From: Aphrocallistes beatrix
Lineage: Eukaryota > Porifera > Hexactinellida > Sceptrulophora > Aphrocallistidae
Length of the DNA stretch: 64,000 nt
NCBI GenBank assembly: GCA_963281255.1
Contig: OY725491.1
Coordinates: forward strand, 4,266,857-4,330,856
Direction: 5' to 3'
A program made the position numbers and the translations under genes. The notes under the pieces are model-generated. The model worked only from the letters and a program-made list of their open reading frames with translations, searched no databases and was not told the DNA's origin. Shown here one piece after another: positions 11,470 through 21,659 of the stretch (position 1 is the first letter of the stretch; each line of letters starts with the position of its first letter).

Positions 11470-11542
11470 TTAAATAACACATCAGTCATTGCTAATATCA
11501 AATTGATGGGGGGTGATCAGTACTTTAGAAATGACCTAAGTA

Positions 11543-12340
11543 TATGTCCCCGACTAGGCATTCAAACAAGAAGGCCAGTTTTAATACAGTCAACATTTAA
11601 ATAGACCAATAAATCAAAACCACTCCCGATATACATTTCAAATGTATTACAAACATTATACCAGAGTATCCAATCCCGCCGTCAAAACTTGATACGTCAT
11701 CATGTGGTTGCGCTAGCTCATATTAAACATCGTCATCAGCATTTCTAATGGTTGATTTTTTGATTGAGCAACAATAGGAAGATTTCCATCGAAAAAATCT
11801 GAAAACTTTAGTTGGAATGTCTATGCATTCCTCAGTTGCTATGGAAACAAAAATTGCATGTTTAATATTGAAAATAGACATATGAATAGTATCATTCTCA
11901 TTTAGGAAGTAATTGTTTATGGATTAAATGGTTGATTTCCTAGTGTCTACGGTATATACTTTTCGGGTTATGGCTTAAACAGGCAATTTTTTGTTTCCAT
12001 AGCAACTGAGGAATGCATAGACATTACAACTGAAATTTTCAGATTTTTGGATTGAAATATTCCTATTGTGGCTCTAACAAAAAATCAAGCATTAGAAATG
12101 TAGATAACAAAGTTTAATATGAGCTAGAACAGCAACATTTATCGCTCAAAAAGAGCCTATTGCGCAATCACATGATGACACAAACTTTTGACAGCGGCAT
12201 ATTCTGATATAAAGTTTGTATATGGTAATAATACATTTGAAATGTCTATCGGAAGCGGTTTTTGATTCATTGATATAATTAAATGTTAACAGTGCTAAAA
12301 CTGGCCTTCTTGTTTGAAGTCATAGTCGGGGACATAAATA
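11543..12340. mobile_element. Foldback element FB3
   Basis: A near-complete palindrome of about 0.8 kb. It starts TATGTCCCCGACTAGG and ends with the inverse TAGTCGGGGACATA, with arms pairing through AGAAGGCCAGTTTTA and CTCAGTTGCTATGGAAAC. It abuts the TA of mariner 1 exactly. A GTTGCTATGGAAAC core also occurs in FB1 and FB2, so the three foldbacks may be distantly related. Confidence 0.85.
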
Positions 12341-13038
12341 GCCGTATATTTAATAAGCCATGGTACAGGAGAGCTTAAACGCCTCCATTCAGGATAATTT
12401 AAGGGCGGCATGTTAATATAATATTAAAATTTAAGTGAACAATTGAATCTTTAATTAGGAACTTATATTAGAATATCCATCAATCAACGATGGATTTTGA
12501 GGAACAAATAGACGTATGCTCATTTTATTTCAAAAAGGTAATTTTTTTCAAATTTATTTTTAATTTAATTTAATTTTTCTTTAAATTTCTGAAACTTTTC
12601 AGCATCAAAAAAAGACGGAAGAGAAGAGTTCATAGAATGACCTAACTTAAAATCACATTGATAATAAGAGGGAAAAACTTATTTGAAACGGACTCGAGAA
12701 TGTATGCGTATGCATATTATGTATAAATGCCTTAAAAGTCATTTAATGGATCTGTACTATCGGTCTGTCGACTGATATTTATTTCTAAATATTTGGATGA
12801 GTAAATAGATTGAAAGTAAACGGATTTCAACCGTACGAAGTATAGAGCCTTTACTTTACAAACTTGTATGAATTAGCCATGATGATTTCTAGATGCATTC
12901 AAAATGAAGGTAATGCGAGGACGACGCAACCCTTATCACATCATCACTATAACTGCTCCGTTTTTTGACATAATTAACCACCGATATTTGCTAATTTTGA
13001 ATTTTGAAATATAATATCACAAGTTAGTCAGTAATATA
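12341..13038. other. Intron DNA without a supported gene
   Basis: AT-rich. A 26-codon spliced frame can be drawn (12490-12537 plus 12603-12635, GT-AG, same phase), but it is too short to be credited. Nothing else is recognised. Confidence 0.4.
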
Positions 13039-13231
13039 CGTAGGGCACTTATAAAGTTTTGTTGTTTGATATGAAACCATTACTATAGCCATAGCATTCT
13101 ATATACTAAGGCAAAGGCACTCTATTCAAAATCTGGACCATGGATGGCAATTACCATCGAACTTTCTAGACAATTAATTTATCAAGTTTTATGATTTTAT
13201 GATTAAATATGATAAATTCATATACTCCCTA

Positions 13232-13261
13232 TTTACTTACTTACTTACTTACTACTTACTT
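13232..13261. repeat. (TTAC)n microsatellite
   Basis: About seven TTAC units; the array is nearly absent in copy 2, so it expanded after the copies separated. Confidence 0.8.
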
Positions 13262-13668
13262 TTGAAGATATTTATGAATAATTTTCCGAAACTGAAATAA
13301 TTCATTTTCCTGGATATTTGCATCATCTATCTATGCGTGAAAAATATCAGAATACATCACCTTACAATGACAACATCTTGATTTTACAACCTCGGGTTCA
13401 GGAAATAGATGAACTGATGTAATTACTACGAAATAAGCCTGTGAATTCACCAATATGTGTCAACTTCTGTTTAATTAATAAACGTCACTGAATAAAATAA
13501 CCAACCACATTTTGGTCACCCATAATAATTAAAAACGATATTTTACGATATTTCAAAATGTTCTCAAAATATTGTCACTCACTCAAATCGCCTATCTGCA
13601 CATCGCTTGTCTATTCAACATTCATCTTTACATCACGTCTGCTCTATTCTACCCTATTCTCACTACAA

Positions 13669-13960
13669 GGGCGCTTCGCTTGCTTGCGCTGCGCGGCTGG
13701 CGGACACTTTGTATCCGCCGGAGGCTCCCTTGGGTCGCCTGGGGTCACATTGGTTAATTATAAGGGAGATAGCATCTCTAAATATGTCTGTCCTACTGTT
13801 ATAACCGATATTACTCAAAAATCACCAAATTTGTCAATTTTAAATTTTTTGATGCGTAATGATGACGTCATAACAAAGTGATGAGTCATCATTTTTTTAT
13901 GATAGTTGCATCATATGTTAGGTATGTTAGTATACATATTCTATTAAAAAGTTTACAATT
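13669..13960 (-). repeat. Family A fragment, copy 3
   Basis: Reverse-strand copy: the GC-rich tail with the GGCGGACAC-type hairpin (one arm changed to GGATACAAAG-like) and the body up to the CATCATATGTTAGGTATG section. It replaces the THAP-coding part of the P-like element. Confidence 0.8.
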
Positions 13961-14184
13961 TCTACTCTTAATTGTATTAATTCTAAATTGCATCTAGTCG
14001 AACTCCCTGTCGGTGGGTTATGTATTGACCAAATTCAACGGTCATCTTTTTTCTTAAGATACAATATCATAATGAAATTTCTACAATCGAACGTTCAATA
14101 ATTATTAATGAAAATTTATATTACAAGGCTTTTTATAAGGAAACAAACAAAATTTAACTATCCTGCCACTCACTAACCGATACC

Positions 14185-14385
14185 ATGTCAGTGGAAAATA
14201 TCATTAATGAATTCGAATTATTTGAAATTATTAAAAATGAGAAGGTAATTTCCTCATCCACCCCTTCGATTCAACACGTGAATAATGCCATTCATAATAT
14301 CACTAATGCTAAGATAAAAAATAGTATTGGTTTAGAGAGTGAGTATACTAAAATTCTAGAAGTTGTTTCCAATTTAACGATTTAG
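14185..14385 (+). CDS. 66-residue open frame conserved between P-like copies
   Basis: Acidic, helix-rich small frame starting MSVENIINEFELFEI and ending SNLTI, followed directly by a stop. Copy 2 has the same frame at 61233-61433, same length, with only a few residue changes. It resembles no domain I know. It may be an exon fragment of the parental P-like transposase, where helical segments follow the THAP domain, or simply unchanged by recency. No splice sites were proven. Confidence 0.4.
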   Translation: MSVENIINEFELFEIIKNEKVISSSTPSIQHVNNAIHNITNAKIKNSIGLESEYTKILEVVSNLTI

Positions 14386-14460
14386 AGCGTCATGTCATTC
14401 TTCTGAAGCCTACATTCGTAGTGATGAAATAGAGATAACACTAAGCTAAAAATATAACTA

Positions 14461-14648
14461 CAGTCAGGGCCGCTTACTATGAACCCGCTTAATATGAACA
14501 TTCGTTTATTATGAACTAACCTCCTGGTCCGAATTCCTTTTTTTAGATAGGATTTGTATTGAATCAAGTTCGGTTAATTAATATGAAGTATCTCTATTAT
14601 GAACAGATTCTTGGCCCCCTGGTGGTTCACAGTAAGCGGCCCTGACTG
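14461..14648. mobile_element. pogo-like MITE inside P-like copy 1
   Basis: Ends CAGTCAGGGCCGCTTACTAT and inverse AGTAAGCGGCCCTGACTG, TA on both sides. 188 bp, no coding capacity. The same MITE sits at the homologous place in copy 2 (61511-61697). Confidence 0.88.
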
Positions 14649-14671
14649 TATTTTTTTATGTTCTTTTGTTT

Positions 14672-14672
<1 letters not shown>

Positions 14673-14760
<88 letters not shown>
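14673..14760. repeat. (GA)n microsatellite
   Basis: More than 40 uninterrupted GA units, also present in copy 2. Confidence 0.95.
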
Positions 14761-14764
<4 letters not shown>

Positions 14765-15159
14765 GAAGAATCTAGTCTAGTTATAAATGAATTGTCACAC
14801 TTTATCTTTTATTTAATTAATTATTTATATATATTTAGCAGTGTATTGATTGTGATTTACCATTAAAGTGTATAGTAATATGTTAATTTTAAGTGGGTTG
14901 GGTGGTCCGAAATCATTAAAATCAATCAAATGTTACATTAGAGTACTTTAGAATAGTAATGAAAGGCAGTATAACAATACATGATATTTTGAAAGCCCAT
15001 GGTAATTGCCATCCATGGTCCAGATTTTGAATAGAGTGCCATTGCCTTAGTATATAGAATGCTATGCTATAGCATTGATATTTCATTTGATATCTCTCAA
15101 TATACTTCTAGTTAGACTATACGGAAAAATTCATTCATTATTTTGCCCAGTTTTTAATT

Positions 15160-16178
15160 TTGTTCAAACTTCAAAAGACAAGGCTAGAAATCCACGAAAC
15201 TCTAGAGAAGCACTTCCCTGATGTAGCTCCTTCTCTAAGAACAGTTGAGCGATGGTACTCTGAATTCAAGCATGGAAATTTTACTCTTGATGATGCCCCA
15301 CGTAATGGAAGGCCGAATATTTCGAATATCGATAAAAATGTGCAGCTAGTGCAAGATCTAATAAGGGAAGACCCTCATGTAAAGTACGCTCAGTTAGAGC
15401 ATGATACCAAGTTATCATCGAGGACAATCAATAATATTTTGCATAAAGAGCTTGGTGTCAGGAAGGTGTGTACCCGGTGGATCCCCCATTCCTTAACTTT
15501 GGAGCAGAGAAAGTTCAGAGTAGATTAATGTGAAATTATGCTTAAAAGATTTGCAAATGGTAATTCTAGAGCAGTTTCAGAGATACTCACAGGGTATGAG
15601 ACATGGATCTATCACTATGATGCAGAAACAAAATGGCAATCCAAAAAGCAATCGAAAAAATACGCCTTGCCCCCAACAAAAGCCCGCAGGATTCGATCAT
15701 TCGGAAAACAGCTGTGGGCCATTTTGTTCAGAGCTAGTGGTTTTGTTAAAGCTGTACCACTTGAGGATAGGAAAACGGTTACTGCTGACTGGTATACCAC
15801 AGTATGCTTTTCCAAAGTCTTCAGCGTCATTGAAAGCAACGTGAAAGGACCGGTGTCAGAGGAATCCTGCTTCACCATGATAATGCGACATCTCACACCG
15901 CACTCTGAACTCGTGAGTTTGTAGAAAATTCTCATGTCGGAACACTCCCACACCTACCCCACAGTCCAGATTTAGCCCTCTGCGACTTCTGGCTCTTCTC
16001 TAAACTTAAAGATCAGCTTCGTGGGAGGAGATTTTCCAGTAACGAGGAGTTGACCGGCGCCCTTTTTGTGGCGATCGAAGATATCCCCAAAGAAGAGTGG
16101 AAAATGTGTTTTAATAATTGGTTTACTCGTATGCAAAAATGTATAGGCTGTAAGGGAGAATACTTCGAAAAAATGTGA
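15160..16178 (+). pseudogene. Mariner 3 transposase, broken
   Basis: Clear mariner protein. The N-terminal HTH (EIHETLEKHFPDVAPS, then RTVERWYSEFKHG) is followed by GRP linkers and the CTRWIPH box. The first catalytic motif reads TGYETWIYHYD, so the expected Asp is Tyr. The second Asp is in LLHHDNATSHTA and the third in HSPDLALCDFW, with D34D spacing. The C-terminus is KGEYFEKM and a stop at 16176. In-frame stops occur after FRVD and within the last third (after SHTAL), with a frame change near 15910. No ATG fits the N-terminus; the open frame begins at TTG. Inactive by loss of a catalytic residue as well as by stops. Confidence 0.9.
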
Positions 16179-16244
16179 TATAAATAAATTTGATAGCTAT
16201 ATTTTTAATATGTGAACGACAAAACTTTTCGAGTGCCCCTCATA

Positions 16245-17463
16245 TATATATATCCCTTGGTACATGAAAAATAACATTCAAACTAGACTAATTCCAAATT
16301 ATTCTCTTATTTCCAAAATTTGCTCCCTTTGCTAGAGAATTCCAAAATATATTTTCTACATATGGTGAATATACACATCAAAAGACTGGAAATTGAAATC
16401 TGAGTACAATATAAAATAAAATTTTGATTTCAAAGGATACAAATTAGTTAACATTTTATTCAAAACCAGACAATTTTTGGAGGAACCCCGTGAACAACCC
16501 ATGGGACAATATTTCGCATTGGGAACATCAATATTGTCTTACTAGACAGACTAATGAGTATGAAAAAACAAAGAACAAAGTGGAATCTTCTGGATGCATG
16601 ATGTTCCTCCTTCCGAGTATACTAAATGCCGATTAATTTTCATGCTGGGGCGGAGGGAACTTTATAACACCAGTTTGGCAGGGAAAATTTACTTACATCA
16701 CAACAAGATGCTCGATAGATAAAATAATTTCGCTAGACAGTCTCGGAGGAAGCTCTCGATGTCGCAGAAATTTCACAAAACCCAGAAGTAAAACATTTTA
16801 AAAAATATATTCAGGCACTAAATTCGATAAACTTAAGACTATATTGCCAGATTTATAAATATTAATATAACATACGATGTTAAAATCCTAATTTGAAGAG
16901 GGGTCATTAGTATATATAGAAATGACCCCACTTTCATTTTAAATTTCAGTTCACTTTCAATTCAAAATTCCACGGCAACATAGGGTTTAAACTTATTTTA
17001 TCAAAATTCTAAGAAAATTCGGCATTTCCAATTATGTTTATTCGTGCACATTACAATGCTACAGCTGCTGTGATAAATTTACTATAACACCTCAACTGGG
17101 AAGCTTAAGTACTGTCACGTCTACCCTACAAATCAGCATTGAGAGTGGATTTTACCGCTAAAATATAGAAGTGTTAATTGAATGACTGTAATCTTGAACA
17201 ACTCAAAGGCATAGTACTCTGTATATAAAGCCTGCCATCTAAATCTCAAAAATGGAAAAGGGATGTAGTTGAAGATGGATTTATTGTACAAACAAAATCA
17301 AATGTATGAACTTTAAAGTTTAAAATTAACAAAACATAATATTTTAGGTACTTCTTTCCTTGGTTAGCAATTCTCTTTCATTTGATATCATGTCGTTCAT
17401 ATTATTTTAATACTAATCTTTTGTCTTTCCAATAAATCTATTAGCAATTATTCATTCATACAG
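16245..17463. other. Intron DNA without a gene
   Basis: AT-rich. The only recognisable item is a block at 16905-16975 (CCCCACTTTCATTTT then CAGTTCACTTTCAATTC) resembling the LTR-like promoter block at 1885-1940. Confidence 0.35.
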
Positions 17464-17477
17464 AAAGTAAAATACGT

Positions 17478-17790
17478 GCTCAGCTCCAGACTACAAGAGC
17501 AATTACAGACCAGAGATCGCGTTCCATGTTATCGGATTCCCCAAACCCCACCTGAACTTAAACAAGCATGGATTCGATTACTACATCAAGAGCATATTGC
17601 CCAACTTAAAGATATATTCGTTTGTATCAAACACTTTAGATAATATACTAATATTGAATATACTCACAAGGTGCCTAATGGTGACGGTACATTCAGAGAA
17701 ATCCCTCGAGCAAGTCCGAAGCAAAGGATGGGGCAGTTCCATGCTTCTTGCCAGGATGTTCTTCTTACTACTCCAGCCAGTCTTCCACTA
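17478..17790 (+). pseudogene. THAP domain fragment of a P-like transposase
   Basis: Opens CSAPDYKSNY, where the second zinc-binding Cys of the C-x(2-4)-C motif is missing or replaced by Tyr. It continues with PELKQAWIRLLHQEHI, the FVCIKHF box (C-x2-H) and, after a frame change, GAVPCFLPGCSSYYSS-like sequence. THAP domains bind DNA ends in P-element transposases. This resembles the THAP exon at 23779 (CSAPECRSNY, KNIYVCSKHF, PRFLPGCPP). Only the N-terminal exon survives; no catalytic part follows. At least two frame changes are seen. Confidence 0.8.
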
Positions 17791-17869
17791 AGCCTCGTCG
17801 CATTTAATATGATTCAAAGAAGATCTAGTGTATCAAACGATTAGTCTAAGCCAACAGTTTGAAAGAAGG

Positions 17870-18420
17870 AAAAATTTGCTGTTAGATCTTTCTAGGATAT
17901 CAAAGATGGCAGCACGCAAGGTCCTATTCTTGACTGATCATAAATAACCCAATCCCTGCTCCATAGGCAGAAAGACCCGAGACAGAAGTTTTCGAGATGG
18001 ATCCAGAAGCTAGAAGCGATTAAATACGAAGTTTTATATGTAAAAGGAAAGGTGAACATGGCGGCCAATTATCTATCAAGACTCACTAGCGAAGTAGATC
18101 AGAGCGTGAACAATGATATTGACCATTAACGATGGTGTAATATATTAAGGGTGGTTAAACAACAGAAAAGGATGCAAGTCAGAGGAAGGCTTGTGTACAG
18201 AGGCGATCAAGTAGTTGTACTCCACCACAGTCTAAGAAACGAAGTCCTAATGCGAATCCACAATGATTCGCACCGACAGGTGTTATAAAAACTGTAGCAA
18301 AAGCTAATTCATACCGCGATGTTGAGTATTTTTGCGAAATGTGTCTGCTTGCTCGAAAAATAAGCCCAAGAATCGACGGTAACTATGTTCAGAGGACGAA
18401 ATTAATCCGCGTTTATTCTG
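17870..18420 (+). mobile_element. Ty3/gypsy-like LTR retrotransposon fossil (RNase H to integrase start)
   Basis: A fragment of a pol region. It contains an RNase H segment (ILTDH, then FSRWIQKLEAIKYEVLY and NMAANYLSRL, typical of the RNase H end of Ty3/gypsy) followed by the start of an integrase zinc-finger region (VVVLHHSLRNEVLMRIHNDSH). No LTRs can be paired around it. Broken, with several breaks, and truncated on both sides; it looks old. Confidence 0.72.
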
Positions 18421-19544
18421 GTTAATCGGGACAGAAAATGTCCCGATTAAGGAAAATCTACTTCATAAACCTATTAATTTAAGCGATTGTTACAGAAGCA
18501 CATTAGCTATAAATGATAGGAAACATATACTGCCTGAATTGCTAATTAAGAAAGAGTGTACGTCCCGCTTTGAGATGTTTCCTCAAAGGCTTATCCGCCG
18601 ATACGCCTTAAAAATGAAGGCCTATCGGCTCGATACACCATAAAGGTCTGGGGAAAACCCTGGTATGGAATACCCACGTAGTAAGGAATTTTAGATAATA
18701 ATTTATTTTTCAACGATACCTGCGAATTTTCATCAATTAAACATAAACACAAGTTTACCTAATTACTTCATTTATCAAGTTGTACTAAGTACATATTTTA
18801 ATCTGTTAGCATATCAAGGTTCACATCCTGACAACAGTTAATAGGCTTTATTATAACGTAAGACAGGGGTATAGACATCAAAAAAACAAAAGCCAAAAAT
18901 AGAGATCAAGTTTGGTGTTTTTCAATTAGTCGAATAATGGTATAGGGAAATGAGTCTAAAATCGTAACCACTCCAGAATCATGATAAATTCCTAAGGATA
19001 ACTATAATTTTGTCTTTCGAGGTTGAGAAAGCATACTTTAAAGGTCAACCGTGGATCTAACCTGGAGCCGAACTAAGTGTTTGTCATTTTTTATGGAGAC
19101 ATCGTATTTCTAAGAAAACTGTGTGAAGTCATATCAAAACTCTCAAAATTAAGAAATGATAAATTGATAATATTCGTTTGATTTGTACAGCGTTTTAGAG
19201 TAAGACTTGATGATGTAAAATAAATAAAATCCACCCAAAAACTCAAAAAGTGTAATTATATAGAGCAGGGTTTTTATTATGGCTGAGACCTTGGTGTAGT
19301 AACTCAGCTTAATCACGGTGTAACCACCGAAAAAATATTAACCAAATATTGTCCACGCTGCAGCGTCCGACCCAAATCGTGGAGTAACTCCCCAAATTCG
19401 TGGTGTAATTTTTACACCACGATCGCCCTTAAAAAAAACACGATATAGAGTGCGGCGAATCAATTGATGCTTACACTGTGAGCATCAATTGATCCGTTGC
19501 ACGCTTAAATCCGACAATAAAATACAAGCTTCTATGGAAATATG
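18421..19544. other. Intron DNA without a gene; small hairpins
   Basis: A short inverted repeat, TTAATCGGGACA/TGTCCCGATTAA, lies at 18421-18449 and resembles the ends of the pogo-like MITE at 37803. GGTGTAAC/GGAGTAAC-type motifs cluster at 19290-19430. Otherwise nothing recognised. Confidence 0.4.
19459..19493. repeat. Perfect 13-bp stem hairpin
   Basis: ATCAATTGATGCT, 9-base loop, and the exact complement. Possibly the centre of an old MITE. Confidence 0.8.
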
Positions 19545-20366
19545 TCATAACAGTGATGAGCTATCATGAAAAGGTATAGGCCAAAACAGAAATTTCTAAT
19601 ATTAAAAAAGGTGAAATGTCATAATTCCATGATGAATAGACATTTCATCTGAGGGGTAAGAAATTAGAGCAAATGTCAAAAGAGTATCAAGTGCCAAAAA
19701 TCAGTTTCATGTGCCTAAAGTTAAAAGTTTATAATCGACATCGCACGAAAAATCACCAATTTGTAAATTTTAAAAATTGTGATGCGTAAAGATGACGTCA
19801 TAACAAAGTGATGAGTCATTATTTTTTATTAATAGTAGCTCATATATGAATATACACAACCTATTAAAATCTCAGCCTTCTATCACTTAAAATGGCTGAG
19901 TTATAGTCGAAAAACTGAAATTTCTAAAGATAAAAAAGGTGACAATGACGTCATAATTCCATGATGAGTCGACATTTTCGTCTGAACTCAGAAATTGGTG
20001 GAGCCATAGCCAAAAGATTCCCGCAGGGCCAAAATCAGCTTTCTGCACTAGGGAGTTTCTTCAATCAATTCGTTACAGATACAGTGGAATTCGCTTATTA
20101 GCAATATTGCTCTACTAGCAACCAATCTTCAGGTCCCAGGTGAAGATTTTGTGTTAATTCTGTTCCCTTATTAGCAACTTCGCGTATTAGCAACCATTTT
20201 ATGAGCAAAACTGAGTTGCTAATAAGCGAATTCCAATGTATATATCTATAGATATATAGATATATACAAACATTAATCGAGTTTTATTAGTAAGGATGTG
20301 TCAACATTTGAGTAATATTATTTACAAGCGGATTTCGCTTGCCGCAGTCGCCCTGTGGGCGCCTGG
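19545..20366 (-). repeat. Family A, copy 4 (tandem degenerate part plus main copy)
   Basis: Reverse orientation. 19740-20088 matches the body of family A (GATGACGTCATAACAAAGTG, then ATGATGAGTCGACATTTT, CCATAGCCAAAAG and TTCTTCAATCAATTCGTTACAG). 19545-19735 is a second, more decayed body. A GC-rich tail fragment lies at 20323-20366. A pogo-like MITE is inserted at 20092. Confidence 0.78.
20092..20238. mobile_element. pogo-like MITE inside family A
   Basis: Ends CAGTGGAATTCGCTTATTAG and inverse CTAATAAGCGAATTCCAATG, TA on each side; 147 bp, internal CTTATTAGCAAC repeats. Confidence 0.88.
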
Positions 20367-20378
20367 AGTTACTCAATC

Positions 20379-21659
20379 CATAGCCTACTATATTTAAGGC
20401 CTAAGAGTAACTTAACCAGGGATGCGGTAGAAGATGGATGAAGAAATACATAAGCTGCCTTAAATCATTAACAAAGCACAATAGAGCTTAGGAATGTATT
20501 ACCAGCATATATAAATATGGTGTCAAAGCACCCATATCCGTTGTTAAAATTTAGATTACCGTATTTCCCTGAATAAGCGCCGGGTCTAGAGGGTGCACGA
20601 AATAAATAAGCGCTCGGGCGCTTATTCGAAGCAATACGGTAGTCATCAAATGTTTGCGTCGCAACAGGTTATATTTGGGCTAAATTTAGTGATTTTCAGA
20701 TGCCGTTTAAGGGCACTTCTAAGTGTTTCTATTATAAGTTTTTTCGCATAGAACTGAGAAGTGAATGTGTTAATAGTAAAATTTGGAATTATTTCATGGA
20801 ATGTTCTTACATTCCAGTGTTGCTATGGAAACGTGTTTTGATCAGTTGGGGCTATATCTTGAAAACAGCGATAGCTAGACATTCAAATTTAATTCCATTT
20901 GATAGCAAATAGGCAACTTCCTACTTAGCAATAATACAATTTCTGTGTCTAAATTCAATGGTTTACGAGATATTCGACAAATTACCAAATGTGACCAATA
21001 TGATAAATTGTCTAATAACTCGTAAATTATTGAATTAAGAAATAGAAATTGTATTATAGCTTAATAGGAAGTAGCCTATTTGCTATCAAATGGAATTAAA
21101 TTTGAATGTCTAGCTATCGCTGTTTTCAAGATATAGCCCCAACTGACCAACACACGTTTCCATGGCAACACTGGAATGTAAGAACATTCCATGAAAAAAT
21201 TACAAATTTTTCGTATTAACACATTCACTTCTCAGTTCAATGCGAAAAACTTTATAATAAAAACACCTAGAAGTGCCCTTAATTAACCCTTGAAAGCATT
21301 TGGGATTTTTCTATTTATAGTAGTAACCCCAAATTTGTATGGCTTCCCCATTGAAAATGGCTTAAACCGGAAATGACGCAACACATTCCTGTGGCAAGCG
21401 TGGGTTAAACGACCTCTGAAAATCACTAAATTTGACCCAAATATACCCTGCTGCGCAATCATTTGATGACTAATCTAAATTTTAACAACGGAGATGGGTG
21501 CTTTGACACCATATTTATATATGCTGGTAATACATTCCTAAGCTCTATTGTGCTTTGTTAATGATTTAAGGCAGCTCATGTATTTCTTCAACCATCTTCT
21601 ACTGCATCCCTAGTGCCAAATTCGCAAGTTACTCTGAGGCCTTATTATAGTAGGCTATG
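20379..21659. mobile_element. Foldback element FB2 (CATAGCCTAC family, 7-bp target duplication)
   Basis: A palindrome of about 1.28 kb starting CATAGCCTACTATA and ending TATAGTAGGCTATG; arms pair almost to the centre near 21000. Exact 7-bp duplication CTCAATC (20372-20378, 21660-21666). A unit GGGTGCACGAAATAAATAAG with an inner repeat AAATAAGCGC near 20590 is absent from the right arm, so it is a small later insertion; another unpaired segment lies at 21290-21410. No protein coding; the 70-codon frame at 20700 is incidental. Confidence 0.88.

Larger units (their letters stand above)
9770..11540 (+). mobile_element. Mariner 1 (Tc1/mariner, DD34D), carrying a foldback insertion
   Basis: Ends CTTAGGTCATTTCAAAAGTA and inverse TACTTTAGAAATGACCTAAG, about 28-bp inverted repeats with few mismatches, flanked by TA (9768-9769, 11541-11542). 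It carries one transposase pseudogene on the plus strand, interrupted by a foldback element at 10830-11276. Without that insert the element is about 1.32 kb, normal for mariner. Confidence 0.92.
13090..15066 (+). mobile_element. P-like non-autonomous element, copy 1
   Basis: Inverted termini of about 80 bp begin CATAGCATTCTATATACTAA; 7-bp target duplication CTATAGC (13083-13089, 15067-15073). It is collinear with copy 2 (59774-62111) at both ends. In the middle, the section that holds a THAP domain in copy 2 is replaced by a fragment of repeat family A (13669-13960). It carries a 66-codon open frame, a pogo-like MITE and a GA microsatellite at the same positions as copy 2. It sits just inside the left end of mariner 3. 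Confidence 0.9.
13039..16242 (+). mobile_element. Mariner 3 (DD34D), split by P-like copy 1
   Basis: Left terminus CGTAGGGCACTTATAAAGTTTTGT at 13039 pairs with the inverse ACAAAACTTTTCGAGTGCCC on the right (to 16242); both are flanked by TA. The left terminus is only visible once P-like copy 1 (13090-15066, with its 7-bp duplication) is mentally removed. The remaining mariner is then about 1.2 kb, the expected size. Confidence 0.82.

Noticed and set aside
12490-12635. A 26-residue two-exon gene (GT-AG, phase 0) in the ATAD3 intron
   Set aside because: Too short, no similarity, and such patterns arise easily in AT-rich DNA.
13558-13881. Three overlapping open frames with Arg/Leu-rich sequence
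   Set aside because: They are produced by the GC-rich tail of repeat family A and recur wherever the tail occurs.
14673-14760. GA tract as a GAGA-factor regulatory site
   Set aside because: It lies inside a transposon and is shared by both copies; a simple microsatellite explains it.
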